DNA from: Pterois miles | Lineage: Eukaryota; Chordata; Actinopteri; Perciformes; Scorpaenidae | Reading direction: 5' to 3' | Length of the DNA stretch: 64,000 nucleotides | NCBI GenBank assembly: GCA_947000775.1 | Contig: CAMQGK010000048.1 | Coordinates: 2,055,001-2,119,000 of the forward strand | Shown here: in pieces, positions 52,560-61,870 of the stretch | How the letters are laid out: each line of letters opens with the position of its first letter | Position numbering within the stretch: position 1 is the stretch's first letter | The notes under the pieces: generated by a model | The model's database searches: none | Told to the model about the DNA's origin: nothing | The model's input: only the letters and a program-made list of their open reading frames with translations | Translations under genes and position numbers: made by a program

Positions 52560-53062
52560 ACTGGTGAACCAGGTTAGGCAGGACTAAAATGCACAACTCC
52601 GACGACAAAAGCACAAAGTATTTACTTTAAAAAAGGTTTGATACATAGGTGATCAATCAGTGAAGGCAAACAGATCTGGAGGTATAGGCAGAAACAGTCC
52701 AGACAAACGGGCAAAAATCCAAACTGGAAAACACAACGCTGGGAAAAACAAGGCTGGACCGCTAGACACAGAAGAGCTAAGACAAACTGGCACAGAGCGA
52801 AAACAAGACACACATTAAATACTCTAGTGAGGGGGAGGATGACAAGACACAGGTGAAGCCAATCAGGGCAGGGCTGACAATCACACACAGGTGAAGCCAA
52901 TCAGGGCAGGGCTGACAATCACACACAGGTGAAGCCAATCAGGGCAGGGCAGACAATCAGACACAGGCAGGAAGTGAAGTGGTCTGAAATGAGAGAAGAC
53001 AAAGTAAAACAGGAAACACAAACTTGAACGACGAATAAAAACATGACCTCAGGTGTGACAAT
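52560..53062 (-). repeat. LTR-like segment with internal 38-bp repeats
   Basis: On the minus strand it begins near TGTCACACCTGAGGTCATG, then has T/C-rich sequence, a tandem block with CCAAT-type motifs (GATTGG), a TATA-like TATTTAATG about 40-50 bases later, and a T-rich pyrimidine tract. This is the layout of a fish Gypsy LTR. It lies downstream (minus sense) of the SCAN-like gag fragment, consistent with a 3' LTR of the same decayed element. The second LTR was not found and the boundaries are approximate. Confidence 0.5.
52852..52965. repeat. 38-bp tandem repeat, three copies
   Basis: Copies start at 52,852, 52,890 and 52,928 (GGTGAAGCCAATCAGGGCAG...). Each carries CCAATCA, an NF-Y/CCAAT-type site, as often seen in LTR U3 regions. 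Confidence 0.97.
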
Positions 53063-53251
53063 ATGTTGTATGTATTTTTGCACAGGACCTCATATGAAGA
53101 ACCACAGTAAATGTGTTGCACCTTGAAAGACGTCGTTCTTTTAAGCATAACATTAGCATGGCTTGAGGCTCGGGGAGTGAAACTGCCTCTTAATTAAAAA
53201 AAAAAAAACCTGCCCTGTGACTGACCAGAACCCTGTTCACCCCCAGTGGAC

Positions 53252-53494
53252 TTACTGGTGGTGGTTCTCTGAAGGTGGCGTTCTGGCTGATGTGAAGACC
53301 TCTGCCAGATGAGCTACTTCTTCCGTTGTCTTAGGGTCATGCTCTCTGATCCACATCTCCAGCTCTAGATGGACCATTCTCAGTAAATGTTTAAAGATAA
53401 TAGTCTCTGATCTGCCTTTTACAGTTGACTTTTCTGGCATGACCCATTTAGCAAACAGGTCCTTCAGACAAACATATAGCTCCCGGAGAGTCAA
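53252..53494 (-). pseudogene. SCAN/gag capsid-like fragment of a Ty3/Gypsy (Gmr1-like) element
   Basis: An 80-residue frame reads LYVCLKDLFAKWVMPEKS, then FKHLLRMVHLELEMWIREHD and PKTTEEVAHLAEVFTSAR. The L...W-P-E....E.....FL.....EL..W..EH.P...EE...L pattern is that of the SCAN dimerisation domain. In fish such domains occur in the gag of Gmr1-like Gypsy retrotransposons, from which the tetrapod SCAN domain is thought to derive. The frame ends at a TGA and neither protease nor polymerase follows, so this is a fragment. A host SCAN gene is unlikely because fish are not known to carry SCAN-zinc finger genes. Confidence 0.65.
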
Positions 53495-53626
53495 TCTTCA
53501 GGGACTGGAATCGCCTTCAGTAGAGATCAGGTATGATTTCGTATTTTGCCAAGTTTACTTCTTTAACTTTGTTGTAGTTTTCAGAGACTTGACTTCAGTG
53601 CATGAAAATGGGAGTGTTATAGTGTA

Positions 53627-53627
<1 letters not shown>

Positions 53628-53686
<59 letters not shown>
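53628..53686 (+). repeat. (ATT)n microsatellite
   Basis: About 20 uninterrupted ATT units, immediately 5' of the truncated R4/Rex6-like LINE. Confidence 0.98.
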
Positions 53687-53689
53687 GAG

Positions 53690-55060
53690 CGAGAAATAGA
53701 CTCACTGATCCACACCACCAGGATCTACAGCAGTGACATACAGATGTGGACAAGTGTGGCTGGATGGTCTCAAAGAAAGACAGGATGATCAGAACTGAAG
53801 TGGTTGACTTACAAGAGGGCAACATAGCTGATATCCAAGACAGCTACAAGTACCTTGGTATCCCACAGGCTAATGGAAACTACGAGGAGGCTGCAAAGAA
53901 GTCAACCACAGCCAAATACCTCCAGAGAGTAAGGCAAGTCCTGAAGGGTCAGCAGAATGGTAAGAACAAGGTCCAAACCATCAACATACTACTACCAGTC
54001 ATCAGATACCCTGCTGGGGTCATAAGCTCGAGAAGAGATAGAAGCCACAGATATCAAGACAAGAAAGCTCCTTTCACCCAAAGTCCAGCACCGTAGAGCA
54101 CTGTACAATAAGCGGGAAGAGGGAGACCAAGGACTAGTGAGTGTCAAGACCACGGTCCTGGATGAAACATCAAAAATCCAAGAATGCATCAAAAAAATGG
54201 CCCCAAAGGACAACCTTCTAAGTGAATGTCTCAGGCAACAGAAACCCAATGAGAGTGCAGAGGAGGAGGAGGAGCAGACAACCTGGAGGGACAAGCCCCT
54301 ACATGGCATGTACCACTGCCAAATCAAAGAAGTGGCTGATTTAAAAGAAGACCTACCAATGCATGTCCTACAAATGCTGGACTGACAGACAGCACCAAGG
54401 CACTAATCATGGCAGCACAAGAACAGGCCCTAAGTACCAGAGCCATAGAGGCCAGAATCTACCAGAGTAGATCAGACCGAAGGTGTAGACACAGCAAATA
54501 GTAGCAGGGTGTAAGATGCTAGCTGGATCAGCATACATGGAAAGGCACAACCAAGTGGCTGGGATGGTATACAGGAACATCTGTAACCAGTATGGAATAG
54601 AAGTACCCAAATCCCAATGGGCAATGCCACAGAAGGTGGCTGAGAACAACAGGGCCAAGGTTCTGTGGGACTTCAGCTTCCAGACTGACAAACAACTCCT
54701 GGCTAACCAACCAATAGTGGTAGTGGACAAAGAGCAGAAGAGGATGGTGGTGATAGATGTGGCGATACCAGCAGACGTCAACATCAGAAAGAAGGAACAC
54801 AAAAAAGCTGAGAAGTACCAAGGACTGAAAGAGCAGCTGGAACAGATGTGGAAGGTTGAGGCTAGCATGGTTCCCCTGGTAGTGGGGGCGCTCGGGGCAG
54901 TAACCCCCAAACAGGAACAACATCTGAGCCTCAGTCCAGAAGTGTACAGTCCAAGGAACAGCTAAGATACTGAGCAGAACACTCAAACTCCCAGAGGACC
55001 CGAGCTTGAGGTTGACACAGCTACCACCCCACGAGTGTGAGAGGGACATAATATTTTAAG
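53690..55060 (+). pseudogene. R4/Dong/Rex6-like LINE, 5'-truncated, restriction-like endonuclease
   Basis: Three blocks in three different frames (53,746-54,096; 54,137-54,385; 54,516-54,965) together give the 3' half of an RLE-type LINE protein: the RT end (SYKYLGIPQANGNYEEAA, LPVIRYPAGVIS), the linker (KMAPKDNLLSECLRQQKP, KPLHGMYHCQI), and the restriction-like endonuclease part (QTDKQLLANQPIVVVDKEQK, VVIDVAIPAD, EKYQGLKEQLEQMWKVEA, GALGAVTPK). The family's conserved P-D ahead of the VVVD strand appears as P-I here, suggesting loss of a catalytic aspartate, and the CCHC region near 54,480 is broken. At least two frameshifts; dead. The 5' truncation abuts the (ATT)n tract. Confidence 0.85.
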
Positions 55061-55453
55061 TAGCCTGTTTTGTAACTTTATGCCTCATAGTTACTTACAG
55101 TGTACTTATAGTCAGAGGCTGAAATGATGTATGTGCCAGTATATACCTTCAAACTGTTTGTGATCTGCCGGTTAAAACAAGAAAAGAAGTTCCCCTTAAC
55201 AACAACATGTTGTGCTGAAACAGTGAAGAGAGGACAAGGACAAAATGGGATGGAAGAAACAATCAAAATCAATCAAAGATCAACATCAGGAGGAGGTCAA
55301 AGAGAGCAAGCTACAATGGCTACAGAACTGGTCATAGATAAGCTGATTTTGTTTACTGTCTATGTAATCAACTGTGCAGATCAAGTTAAACACAAAACAG
55401 AGAAGACTAAAAGAATTGTAAAGGGAGCAGAAAAATATCTGGATATGTTTTGT

Positions 55454-55720
55454 TGAGATTTTAATGCTCACAGTACATTATGGGACAGCTACAATGATAG
55501 GAATGGACAGGCAATGGAAGAGTTAAAGGAAGTTTAAAACCTATAATGCCTCAATAATGGAAATGGTATAAGAATTGTTGAAAGGGTGTTAGAAAGGGTA
55601 CAAAGTCAGCCATAGATCTTACGTTAGTATCAGAAAGAATGGAGGGACCTGCAATTGGGAGGCAATAAGAGAAACAACAGTAGGAAGTGACCACTATGAG
55701 GTGGTCTTTAGTCTATAGTA
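55454..55720 (+). pseudogene. APE-type endonuclease fragment of the I/Nimb LINE
   Basis: Directly after an in-frame TGA the translation reads DFNAHSTLW, the conserved catalytic strand of APE-like LINE endonucleases. It is followed by a degraded segment ending in SDHYEVVF-like remains (seen as GSDHYEVVFS in a shifted frame). Several stops interrupt it. Confidence 0.75.
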
Positions 55721-56282
55721 GATTAGTATGATACTGAAGGACTGGATAGATGGGTTTTCAGCCGTGCTCACTGGGAAAAATGTAAGCAGATGAACGATAC
55801 AGAAATACATAATGTTGAGATATTGAGGAATTAAAGCATTGTGTTGGTTAAGCCATTCCAGAGGCTCCAAAGCAAACAATTCAAAGGAAGAGAGGTAGGT
55901 GTAAAAAGACAAGTGTGTCACCTGGACGAAATTAAATAAAGCATTTTAAATGTTGAAAAGAACTCAGACTTTTCAAAATTTTATTGAATGTAAAAGGCTG
56001 CAAGCTAATGTGACAAAAACAATTAGAAATTCAAAACTTGTTTTTTTTTTAAGGAAATTTTGTAATTTGGTAGGAAACAGAAACAGAAATTGGTAAAATA
56101 TGTGGAATGATAAAAAGATCGCTCTGCAAAAACCAAGATGTCATCACCAGGAAAGATCAGATACAGTATATTTCATCATGATAAGTCATCTTAGTGAATC
56201 ATCTAAAGACATTTTACTGGAGCTATATAATAAAGTTTGGTAGAAGGGGGAATGATCACGACTCTGGAAATAAACTGTTGTT

Positions 56283-57490
56283 CCGATAGGTAAGCCAGGG
56301 AAAGACTGTACAAACCCAGGGAATTACAGATCTATTGCCTTGACATCCAATGGATACAAAATAATGGAGAGGATGATAAATGAAAGATTTACATATTATA
56401 TAGAAAACAAAGACCAAAGAGGTAGAAATAATAATAGAATAAATGGATCCTGCTACATGTTTAAAGCATGAAGTAAGGAAATCAGAGCTTAATAGGGAAA
56501 GCATAGTTTTTTGATATAGAGAAGGCCTTTGATATGATATGGAAGGAGGATTTATCAATCAAGTTTAGCAGATTGGGGTTAAAAGGCTGGATGTATACGT
56601 CGATCAAATATGTTTTATATGGAAGAGTGATTGAAATAAAAGTAGTGAAGTGTTATTCAGAGAGTTTTATTGTTGAAAATAGAACAATTCAAGGTAGTAT
56701 AGCGAGTCCTGAGATATTTTCTATTATGATAAATTGTGTTTTTCTGAGTTTGGAGAATGGGATGGGATTTTCTGTCGAGATGGGATGAATTTTAATGGGA
56801 AATTTGGAAGAGGGATAAAAATCTGTAATTTATTGTCAATTGTCAAAATAGAGGAATAGTAATTTAAGTGGGGATTTAAATTTTCAGTAGACAAAACAAA
56901 GACAATGTTCTTTACAAAGAAAGATGTGGCAGTAATTTAAACCTAAAACTATATAATCAAAAACTAGAGTGAGTGAAACAATTTCAATTTTGAAGACTGG
57001 TTTGATGGAAGAATGACAGCAGTACATTTTCAGAAAATAACTGACAAGTATAAAAAAGTATTAAATGTAATGAGATGTCTTGTAGGAAGTTAGATTATGG
57101 GTGTATAGCACTTGCATCTGCAGCAAATATATCTCTAAACAACTTAGACAACATTCAATATCAGGCTTTGAGACTATGTTCAGGTGTTAGTAGAACAACC
57201 ACAACATCAGCATTACGGGTAGAAATGGGCCACTGGAGTTAAGGAGGAACAGCTATCTTTAAATTACAGGGTTCATTTAAAAAGACATAATGAAGGTAAT
57301 CCAACGCAAGATACGCTGAACCTGTTTGGAAAAGGAGAAAAGCAAAATGTTTTGGATGGACAATAGATCAGATAGCAAAGAGAAATGAAAATAACTGAAG
57401 CAAACATTGGCCCGTGGATACTCCCTGACCCTACATCGCACATAGCTTTGCAAAAAGAGCAAAGGTTAGCAGTTCGTTCTACAACCACAA
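56283..57490 (+). pseudogene. Reverse transcriptase fragment of the I/Nimb LINE
   Basis: The translation shows P-x-x-KPGKD, NYRSIALTSNGYKIMERMI, then EKAF/DMIWKE and the finger-palm motif QGSIASPEIFSIMIN, all landmarks of jockey/I-type reverse transcriptases. The expected F-A-D-D catalytic box after the QGS motif is scrambled by a frameshift near 56,785. The C-terminal thumb region is recognisable in other frames (MRCLVGS, NIQYQALRLCSG). Inactive. Confidence 0.8.
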
Positions 57491-57540
57491 GTTATAAAGA
57501 CATATATCGAAAAAAACTATAATAGCTACAGTATATCCAA

Positions 57541-57785
57541 ATCTATACAAATGCTTCAAAGAACTCAGACGACAAAAATGTTATTTCGTTCATAGTACCA
57601 AATTTCAACATCAAAGTCTGAAAACAAATCAGTGATGAATTATCGTGGGATACTGGGGAGATGATGGCATTTTTGCTATCTTTCCAGTGGGCTGACGATG
57701 TGAGACTGTTGAGATCAGTAATATGCTCAGATTCTAGTTCATCATTTAGCAGCTTAAAGTGCAGTAATTCAAAAAGCAGGGCAGA
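57541..57785 (+). pseudogene. RNase H domain fragment of the I/Nimb LINE
   Basis: In one frame the sequence reads IYTNASKNSDDKN, then TGEMMAFLLSFQWAD, then VICSDSSSSFSSL. These are the three catalytic blocks of LINE RNase H (D, E and D). The first aspartate is replaced by asparagine (YTNASK) and a TGA interrupts the domain. Presence of RNase H places the element in the I superfamily rather than jockey or CR1. Confidence 0.8.
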
Positions 57786-57911
57786 TGTTTAATAGAGATA
57801 CTGCAAACACTATATATAATTTCAATGGTGGGATTAGATATACCATTTACATTAGGAAATAAAGGAGATTTCCTTTAGTAAAGCGGAAATGAAGACCGCA
57901 ATTCAGCCTAA

Positions 57912-58236
57912 GGGGGGCGGCAGTAGCTCAGTCTGTAGGGAGCTGGCTTGGGAACCGACATGGACCAAGAACTGAGTGTGAACTGGTAGCTGGAGAGGTG
58001 CCAGTTTACCTCTTGGGCACTGCCGAGGTGCCCCTGAGCAAGGCACCAAACCCCCAACTGCTCAGGGCGCTTGTCAGGGGCAGCCCCATCACTCTGACAT
58101 CTCTCCATTGATGCATGTGCATGTGTGTGTTTCGGGTCTGCACGTACTGTGTATAAGTTAACAATAGAGTGTAAAAATTGAATTTCCCCTCGTGGGACTA
58201 ATAAAGGTTGTTGTTGTTGTTGTTGTTGTTGTTGTT
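57912..58236 (+). mobile_element. tRNA-derived SINE, nested in the I/Nimb LINE
   Basis: It begins GGGGGGCGGCAGTAGCTCAG (tRNA-like A box), shares the body CAACTGCTCAGGGCGCTTGT with the copy at 38.5-38.8 kb, and ends in a LINE-like tail with TAATAAAGG and (TTG)n. By comparison with the other copy, about 20 bp containing the B box (GGGTTCAAATCC there) are deleted, so this copy lacks the internal polymerase III promoter. It interrupts the LINE between its RNase H and C-terminal blocks, so it is the younger insertion. Confidence 0.88.
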
Positions 58237-58289
58237 AAGTTGAAAGAAAGGTGGCATATATATACAGTATTCAAACAGTAGGTATGAAG

Positions 58290-58553
58290 AAGTAGTACAA
58301 GGAGAACCCAGAGAGAGGAAACACTAATAGCTTACATTTTGGGCATCCTGGATCAAGCAGTACATTATTTAAAATCGGAAAACATAATGCAGGAACTTGT
58401 GAATTTTGAAATCGGGAAGAAATATGAAGCAGAACATGTGACGCTCTACTGTTTGAAATATGATGCTGAGAGAAGGGAACTGATCGAACGATCGAAGAGA
58501 TCGAACGATCGAAGTGATGGAACGATCGAAGTGATGGAACGATCGAAGTGATT
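58290..58553 (+). pseudogene. C-terminal region of the I/Nimb LINE ORF2
   Basis: Downstream of the nested SINE the frame resumes with a TRREET...GILDQ-like stretch and then EAEHVTLYCLKYDAERREL, which matches the E-H-V-x-x-x-C-x-K-Y-x-x-E-R-R signature after the RNase H domain of these elements. The first cysteines of the expected C-x-x-C pair are mutated. It ends in a short 17-bp tandem repeat. Confidence 0.7.
58486..58553 (+). repeat. 17-bp tandem repeat, four copies
   Basis: Units start at 58,486, 58,503, 58,520 and 58,537 with consensus GAACGATCGAAGTGATG. Each contains a CGATCG palindrome. The array lies at the end of the LINE C-terminal frame. Confidence 0.95.
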
Positions 58554-58836
58554 TCTTACACAGAACTTCTGGGGAAAAGTGATCATATCATTTTGATCCA
58601 ATATCTCAGGAGAATGAATTTGATAGAGAGAATACGACTCTATTTGTGTATATATGTATGTATATAATATTTACTCTATTATTTGAGCTTTTATTAGTAG
58701 TATTTTCATTTTATTTAGTAGTGAAACTACTACTAACCACTAGTTAGACTCCTGCGCTACACTCCAGACCAGCTGGTGGCGCTAATGCGCCATAAGGGAG
58801 TTTGCCAACCACCATAACAGTTCAACGAAGAAGAAG

Positions 58837-58899
58837 CTCCAGTTCCTCCGCAGTAGCGCGAAATTTAGATGATGATGATGTGAAAAGTATCTTAATAAA
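58837..58899 (+). promoter_or_regulatory. faap20: faap20 5' UTR / core promoter candidate
   Basis: Only 63 bp separate the end of the I/Nimb LINE tail from the faap20 ATG. They hold a short CpG-containing stretch (TCCGCAGTAGCGCG) and a GAT repeat. If transcription starts here, the upstream promoter DNA is retroelement-derived. The transcription start itself cannot be seen. Confidence 0.4.
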
Positions 58900-59024
58900 A
58901 TGGCTGAAAAATGTTCCGTTTCTAAACTTAAACGAAATAAACCGTCTGTCAAAGACCCGCCGGTGACACTGAAGAGGAGTCGTACAACACCGCTGTCCGG
59001 TGAGACCGCAGCGGAGACCGGAAG
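58900..59024 (+). CDS. faap20: FANCA-associated protein 20, coding exon 1
   Basis: FAAP20 is a small subunit of the Fanconi anaemia core complex; it binds and stabilises FANCA, and its UBZ finger binds ubiquitin at cross-link damage. The ATG lies in a good context (A at -3, G at +4) with an in-frame TGA at 58,876, so translation cannot start further upstream. The exon encodes a basic, serine/threonine-rich 41-residue leader (MAEKCSVSKLKRNKPSVKDP...) with a KLKR and a LKRSR cluster, plausibly nuclear-targeting. It ends at GAAG followed by GTGGGT, leaving two bases of a codon. That phase is exactly what exon 2 needs; the other possible donor (GT at 59,000) would break the frame. The leader alone is not diagnostic. 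The identification rests on exon 2 and on the position next to ski. Confidence 0.72.
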
Positions 59025-61722
59025 GTGGGTCTTCTGTTTACCGTTTCTGTCGGTGCTCACGGTGAGTAACGTTAACGTTAATATCCCAAAGTTTAGCTTA
59101 ATCTTAGAGCCGATGATGTTTTCATACGCGTTCCCCCGGTATGTCTGCTAACCTTAATAAAGCCTTCGCCTGTTGGGAAAAACGAACCTCCATTAACATC
59201 TGAACAATTTAATGTTTTCTTGCTTATTAGCTGAAGTGCGTGATTGACAGAACATAACTGGAGACCTTTTACAAACAAGTGGGTTCCACTGAAAAGTTCG
59301 GCATGTTTGTGAAACAACAACACGGACCAGTTTAGATAGAAAGCTCTACTCTTACAACTACTCTTATAACTGCTTTTTTTTTACGGCGCGTTTTGTTTTA
59401 ATGAAGAATGCAATTTAAATTGAATTGATTCTAACCAGAGTTTGTCTTCCGACAGTAAAAGCTGGGACCATACTAACAGAGGGCAAATAGGGATACCGAT
59501 AAATTTCAGACTTTCAAAGGTGTTGACGCCGGTAAAGTTGGAAAGATATTGACAGATTCAAACTTCCGGGATCAATAACTCCGAAACGGAACGTTGTTAA
59601 AACACAAACGAGGGTTCTTTCTAACCGCATTGAGGTAGACGACGAGCTACAACCTTATTTTAATGACAACGAGCGGTCCTCCCAGCTGGACACATTACAT
59701 CGGTCTCTGTGACACTGTGGTCAGGGGCCGTCTACAAAGTGCAACGCCGAAAAGAGACGCTGTTAAAATTTTCAATAACTTCACTGTTACACAGCACAGT
59801 GCCACCAAAATTAATTCACACATCAGTTGTCTCCTCGTAGTTGTACCACAACACTTAGATATATGATATAATGATATGCTTTTGCTTAATTTTTGCAAAA
59901 TTTTAATGAGAAAGATATTAAATAGCTTCACTAGTACACAGTGTAGTACCATCAAAATTACTTCACACATCAATGGTCTCCTGGATGGACGACACCACTT
60001 ACTTTGGAAATATATGATTTTCCATAAGTTTGGTGAATTTTTGGTGGGAAAAATATTCAATAATAAGTATTTTGCAGTGTAGTACCATCAAATACCTTCA
60101 CAGACCTACGGCCTCTTCCTGATTATACTACAGCACTCAGTTTGGAAAAAAGTCTTTTGGATAATTTTGGTGAATTTTATTGCAAATGATATTCAATAAC
60201 AAAATGTCTTCCTGGTTATACTACAACAATGTTGGAGAAATGTGATTTTTGTATACATTTAATGAATTGTTATTGGGAAAAATATTCAATAACTTCACTG
60301 TTAGAATGTGCAGTGCTAACAGACTGTCTTCATGTCAGTGGTCTCTTCCTGGTTACACTACAATTAGTTTAGTTTGTGAAGTAATTGAAATATCTTTGTG
60401 TAACAAATTAATATTTCCTCTAACAAATAATATTTCTTCCAAAACAGTGTTGGTAGTATAACCATGCAGTGACTATTAATGTGTGAATATGTTTTGCTAG
60501 CACTACGCTTTATAACAGAGATGCTATTGGATTTCCTCCCCAATAAAAATAATTTAATGGCACTACATTGTGCTATTGTGAAATTATTGAATATATTTCC
60601 CATTTTAAAAAAAATCACCAAAATAATGCAAAAGCCTATTTTTTGTATGTTGTAGTATTTATATTCAACAGGAGACCCCTAGTGACTGAACTGAATTTGA
60701 TTGCACTACACTGCATAAGACTGAGGTTATTGAATTTTTTTTTCCCCCATTAAAAATCACCAAAGTTATGCAAAAGCATATTTTTCCAAACTAAGTGTTG
60801 TAGTACAACCACGAGGAGATCATTGATGTGTGGCACTATGCTGTATCTGAACAGTGAATATTTTTATAGCATCTCTTTTCAGCGTTGCACTTTGTAGACA
60901 GTCCCTTACCACTTGTCTCACAGCCTGCTGCACATAGAGATCAATGTAATGTGTCCAGCTGGGAGGACGGCTCGTTTTCATTAAAATGAGGTTGTAGCTT
61001 GTTGTCAAAATAAGTTAAAAGAGGTTTATTTATTTCAGGGCTGCACTTCATGAAGTCACAACTTAGTGTAAGACTAAATGCAAGCTGGGGAAAAATTCCT
61101 TGACAACCTTTTAAGAGACTTTCCTCCCAAATGGAAACAAGCACATGGAAGTGTGGTGATAAATGTCAAATAAAGCAAAACACCAGAGAGTAGTCAGATG
61201 TGGAGCAGCCATACAATGAATTAATTACAGAATCTGCACTGCAGATATGGAGACAAAGTAGACAATATGCACTTGTACAGCACATAATATCATGCAGTTA
61301 ATTTTAAAGAAATCACCTTGTTTCTAAAAATGCAAGAGCATTTTTCCCTTTACTATTTTAATATATGCAGTGCAGAGCTACATTTTTCTCTCTCTTACTG
61401 TGTATTTACACAAGTAGACACGGTGCACCAGATCAAAGAGCAGTCTCATAAATAATTTCATTGACAGATTAAAAATGCATACAAAATAATTTTGTAAAAG
61501 GAAAAACAACCTCATCATCATATCCTGCTCTCCCCTACTGGGTATTGGAAGATTACATATAGTTATTATACATCTGGAAACTCCTGACAGAAAAAATCTG
61601 TAAAAGTTGAGCACATTTCTGGATGAGGGTTTGTAAAGAGAAGGCAGAGGTTTCATTTGAGAAGATAACACCAACTGAACAGCAGTAGCTGTGTGAAACA
61701 GTGTGTAATATCTGGTTTACAG
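59025..61722 (+). other. faap20: faap20 intron 1
   Basis: The intron runs from GTGGGT at 59,025 to the TTTACAG acceptor ending at 61,722. Its middle half is the fold-back element at 59,638-61,006. The remaining flanks (59,025-59,637 and 61,007-61,722) are AT-rich, with no exon or recognisable repeat visible to me. Confidence 0.65.
59638..61006. mobile_element. Fold-back element: inverted arrays of ~140-bp units
   Basis: The left end (GACGAGCTACAACCTTATTT) recurs reverse-complemented at the right end with few changes, and the match continues inward through the shared block CCCAGCTGGACACATTACAT and beyond. Each arm contains head-to-tail units of about 136-147 bp; the motif CAGTGTAGTACCATCA starts at 59,939 and 60,075, with diverged copies near 59,795 and 60,307. 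The right arm carries the same units inverted, meeting near 60,320. The two terminal arms encode similar short frames (PPSWTHYI) only because they are inverted DNA copies; I see no transposase. The organisation resembles fold-back or Galileo-type elements. No clear target-site duplication is visible. Confidence 0.85.
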
Positions 61723-61870
61723 GTCAGCGGTTCCTGCAGCCGTGTGGTGGAACGGCAAGCAGCTGCCTGCCGTGGAGAGCCTGTGGGCCCTGACGCTGAA
61801 GTCCGCCGTGCCCTACCTGGAGAATCAGCACTGGGACCTGGTTCCTGATCTTCCACATCCATCCACAGCG
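61723..61870 (+). CDS. faap20: FANCA-associated protein 20, coding exon 2 (FANCA-binding segment)
   Basis: The acceptor TTTACAG is followed by 148 bases which, joined to exon 1 in phase, continue the frame without a stop. The peptide (VWWNGKQLPAVESLWALTLK, then SAVPYLE...WDLVPDLP) shares with human FAAP20 the pattern of a WF/WW pair, a conserved LW about 10 residues later, a V-P-L/Y-L stretch and a terminal V-P-x-LP. In human FAAP20 this is the part that binds FANCA. The exon is GC-richer than the flanks, as expected of coding DNA. I place the donor at GCG/GTATAT (phase 0); reading through it meets a stop four codons later. The later exons with the conserved FSW motif and the C-terminal UBZ zinc finger were not found before 64,000, so the gene is cut by the window edge. 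Confidence 0.72.

Larger units (their letters stand above)
55124..58836 (+). mobile_element. I/Nimb-clade LINE, decayed, nearly full ORF2 and 3' tail
   Basis: Segments appear in the order expected for an I-clade retrotransposon: endonuclease, reverse transcriptase, RNase H, and a Cys/His-type C-terminal region. They are followed by a 3' UTR that ends GGTGGCGCTAATGCGCC ... GAAGAAGAAG, a tail I associate with teleost Nimb-like elements. Stops and frameshifts are frequent and a SINE is inserted at 57,912-58,236, so it is dead. The 5' end is uncertain; 55,090-55,450 is only loosely similar to the endonuclease N-terminus. Confidence 0.8.

Noticed and set aside
59663..61008. Two mirrored short frames sharing a PPSWTHYI motif, at first suggestive of a paired peptide system
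   Set aside because: They are similar because they lie in inverted DNA repeats; no start context, length or family supports a protein.
61653..61862. 69-codon minus-strand frame
   Set aside because: Antisense shadow of faap20 exon 2, whose plus-strand reading is supported by splice phase and motif.
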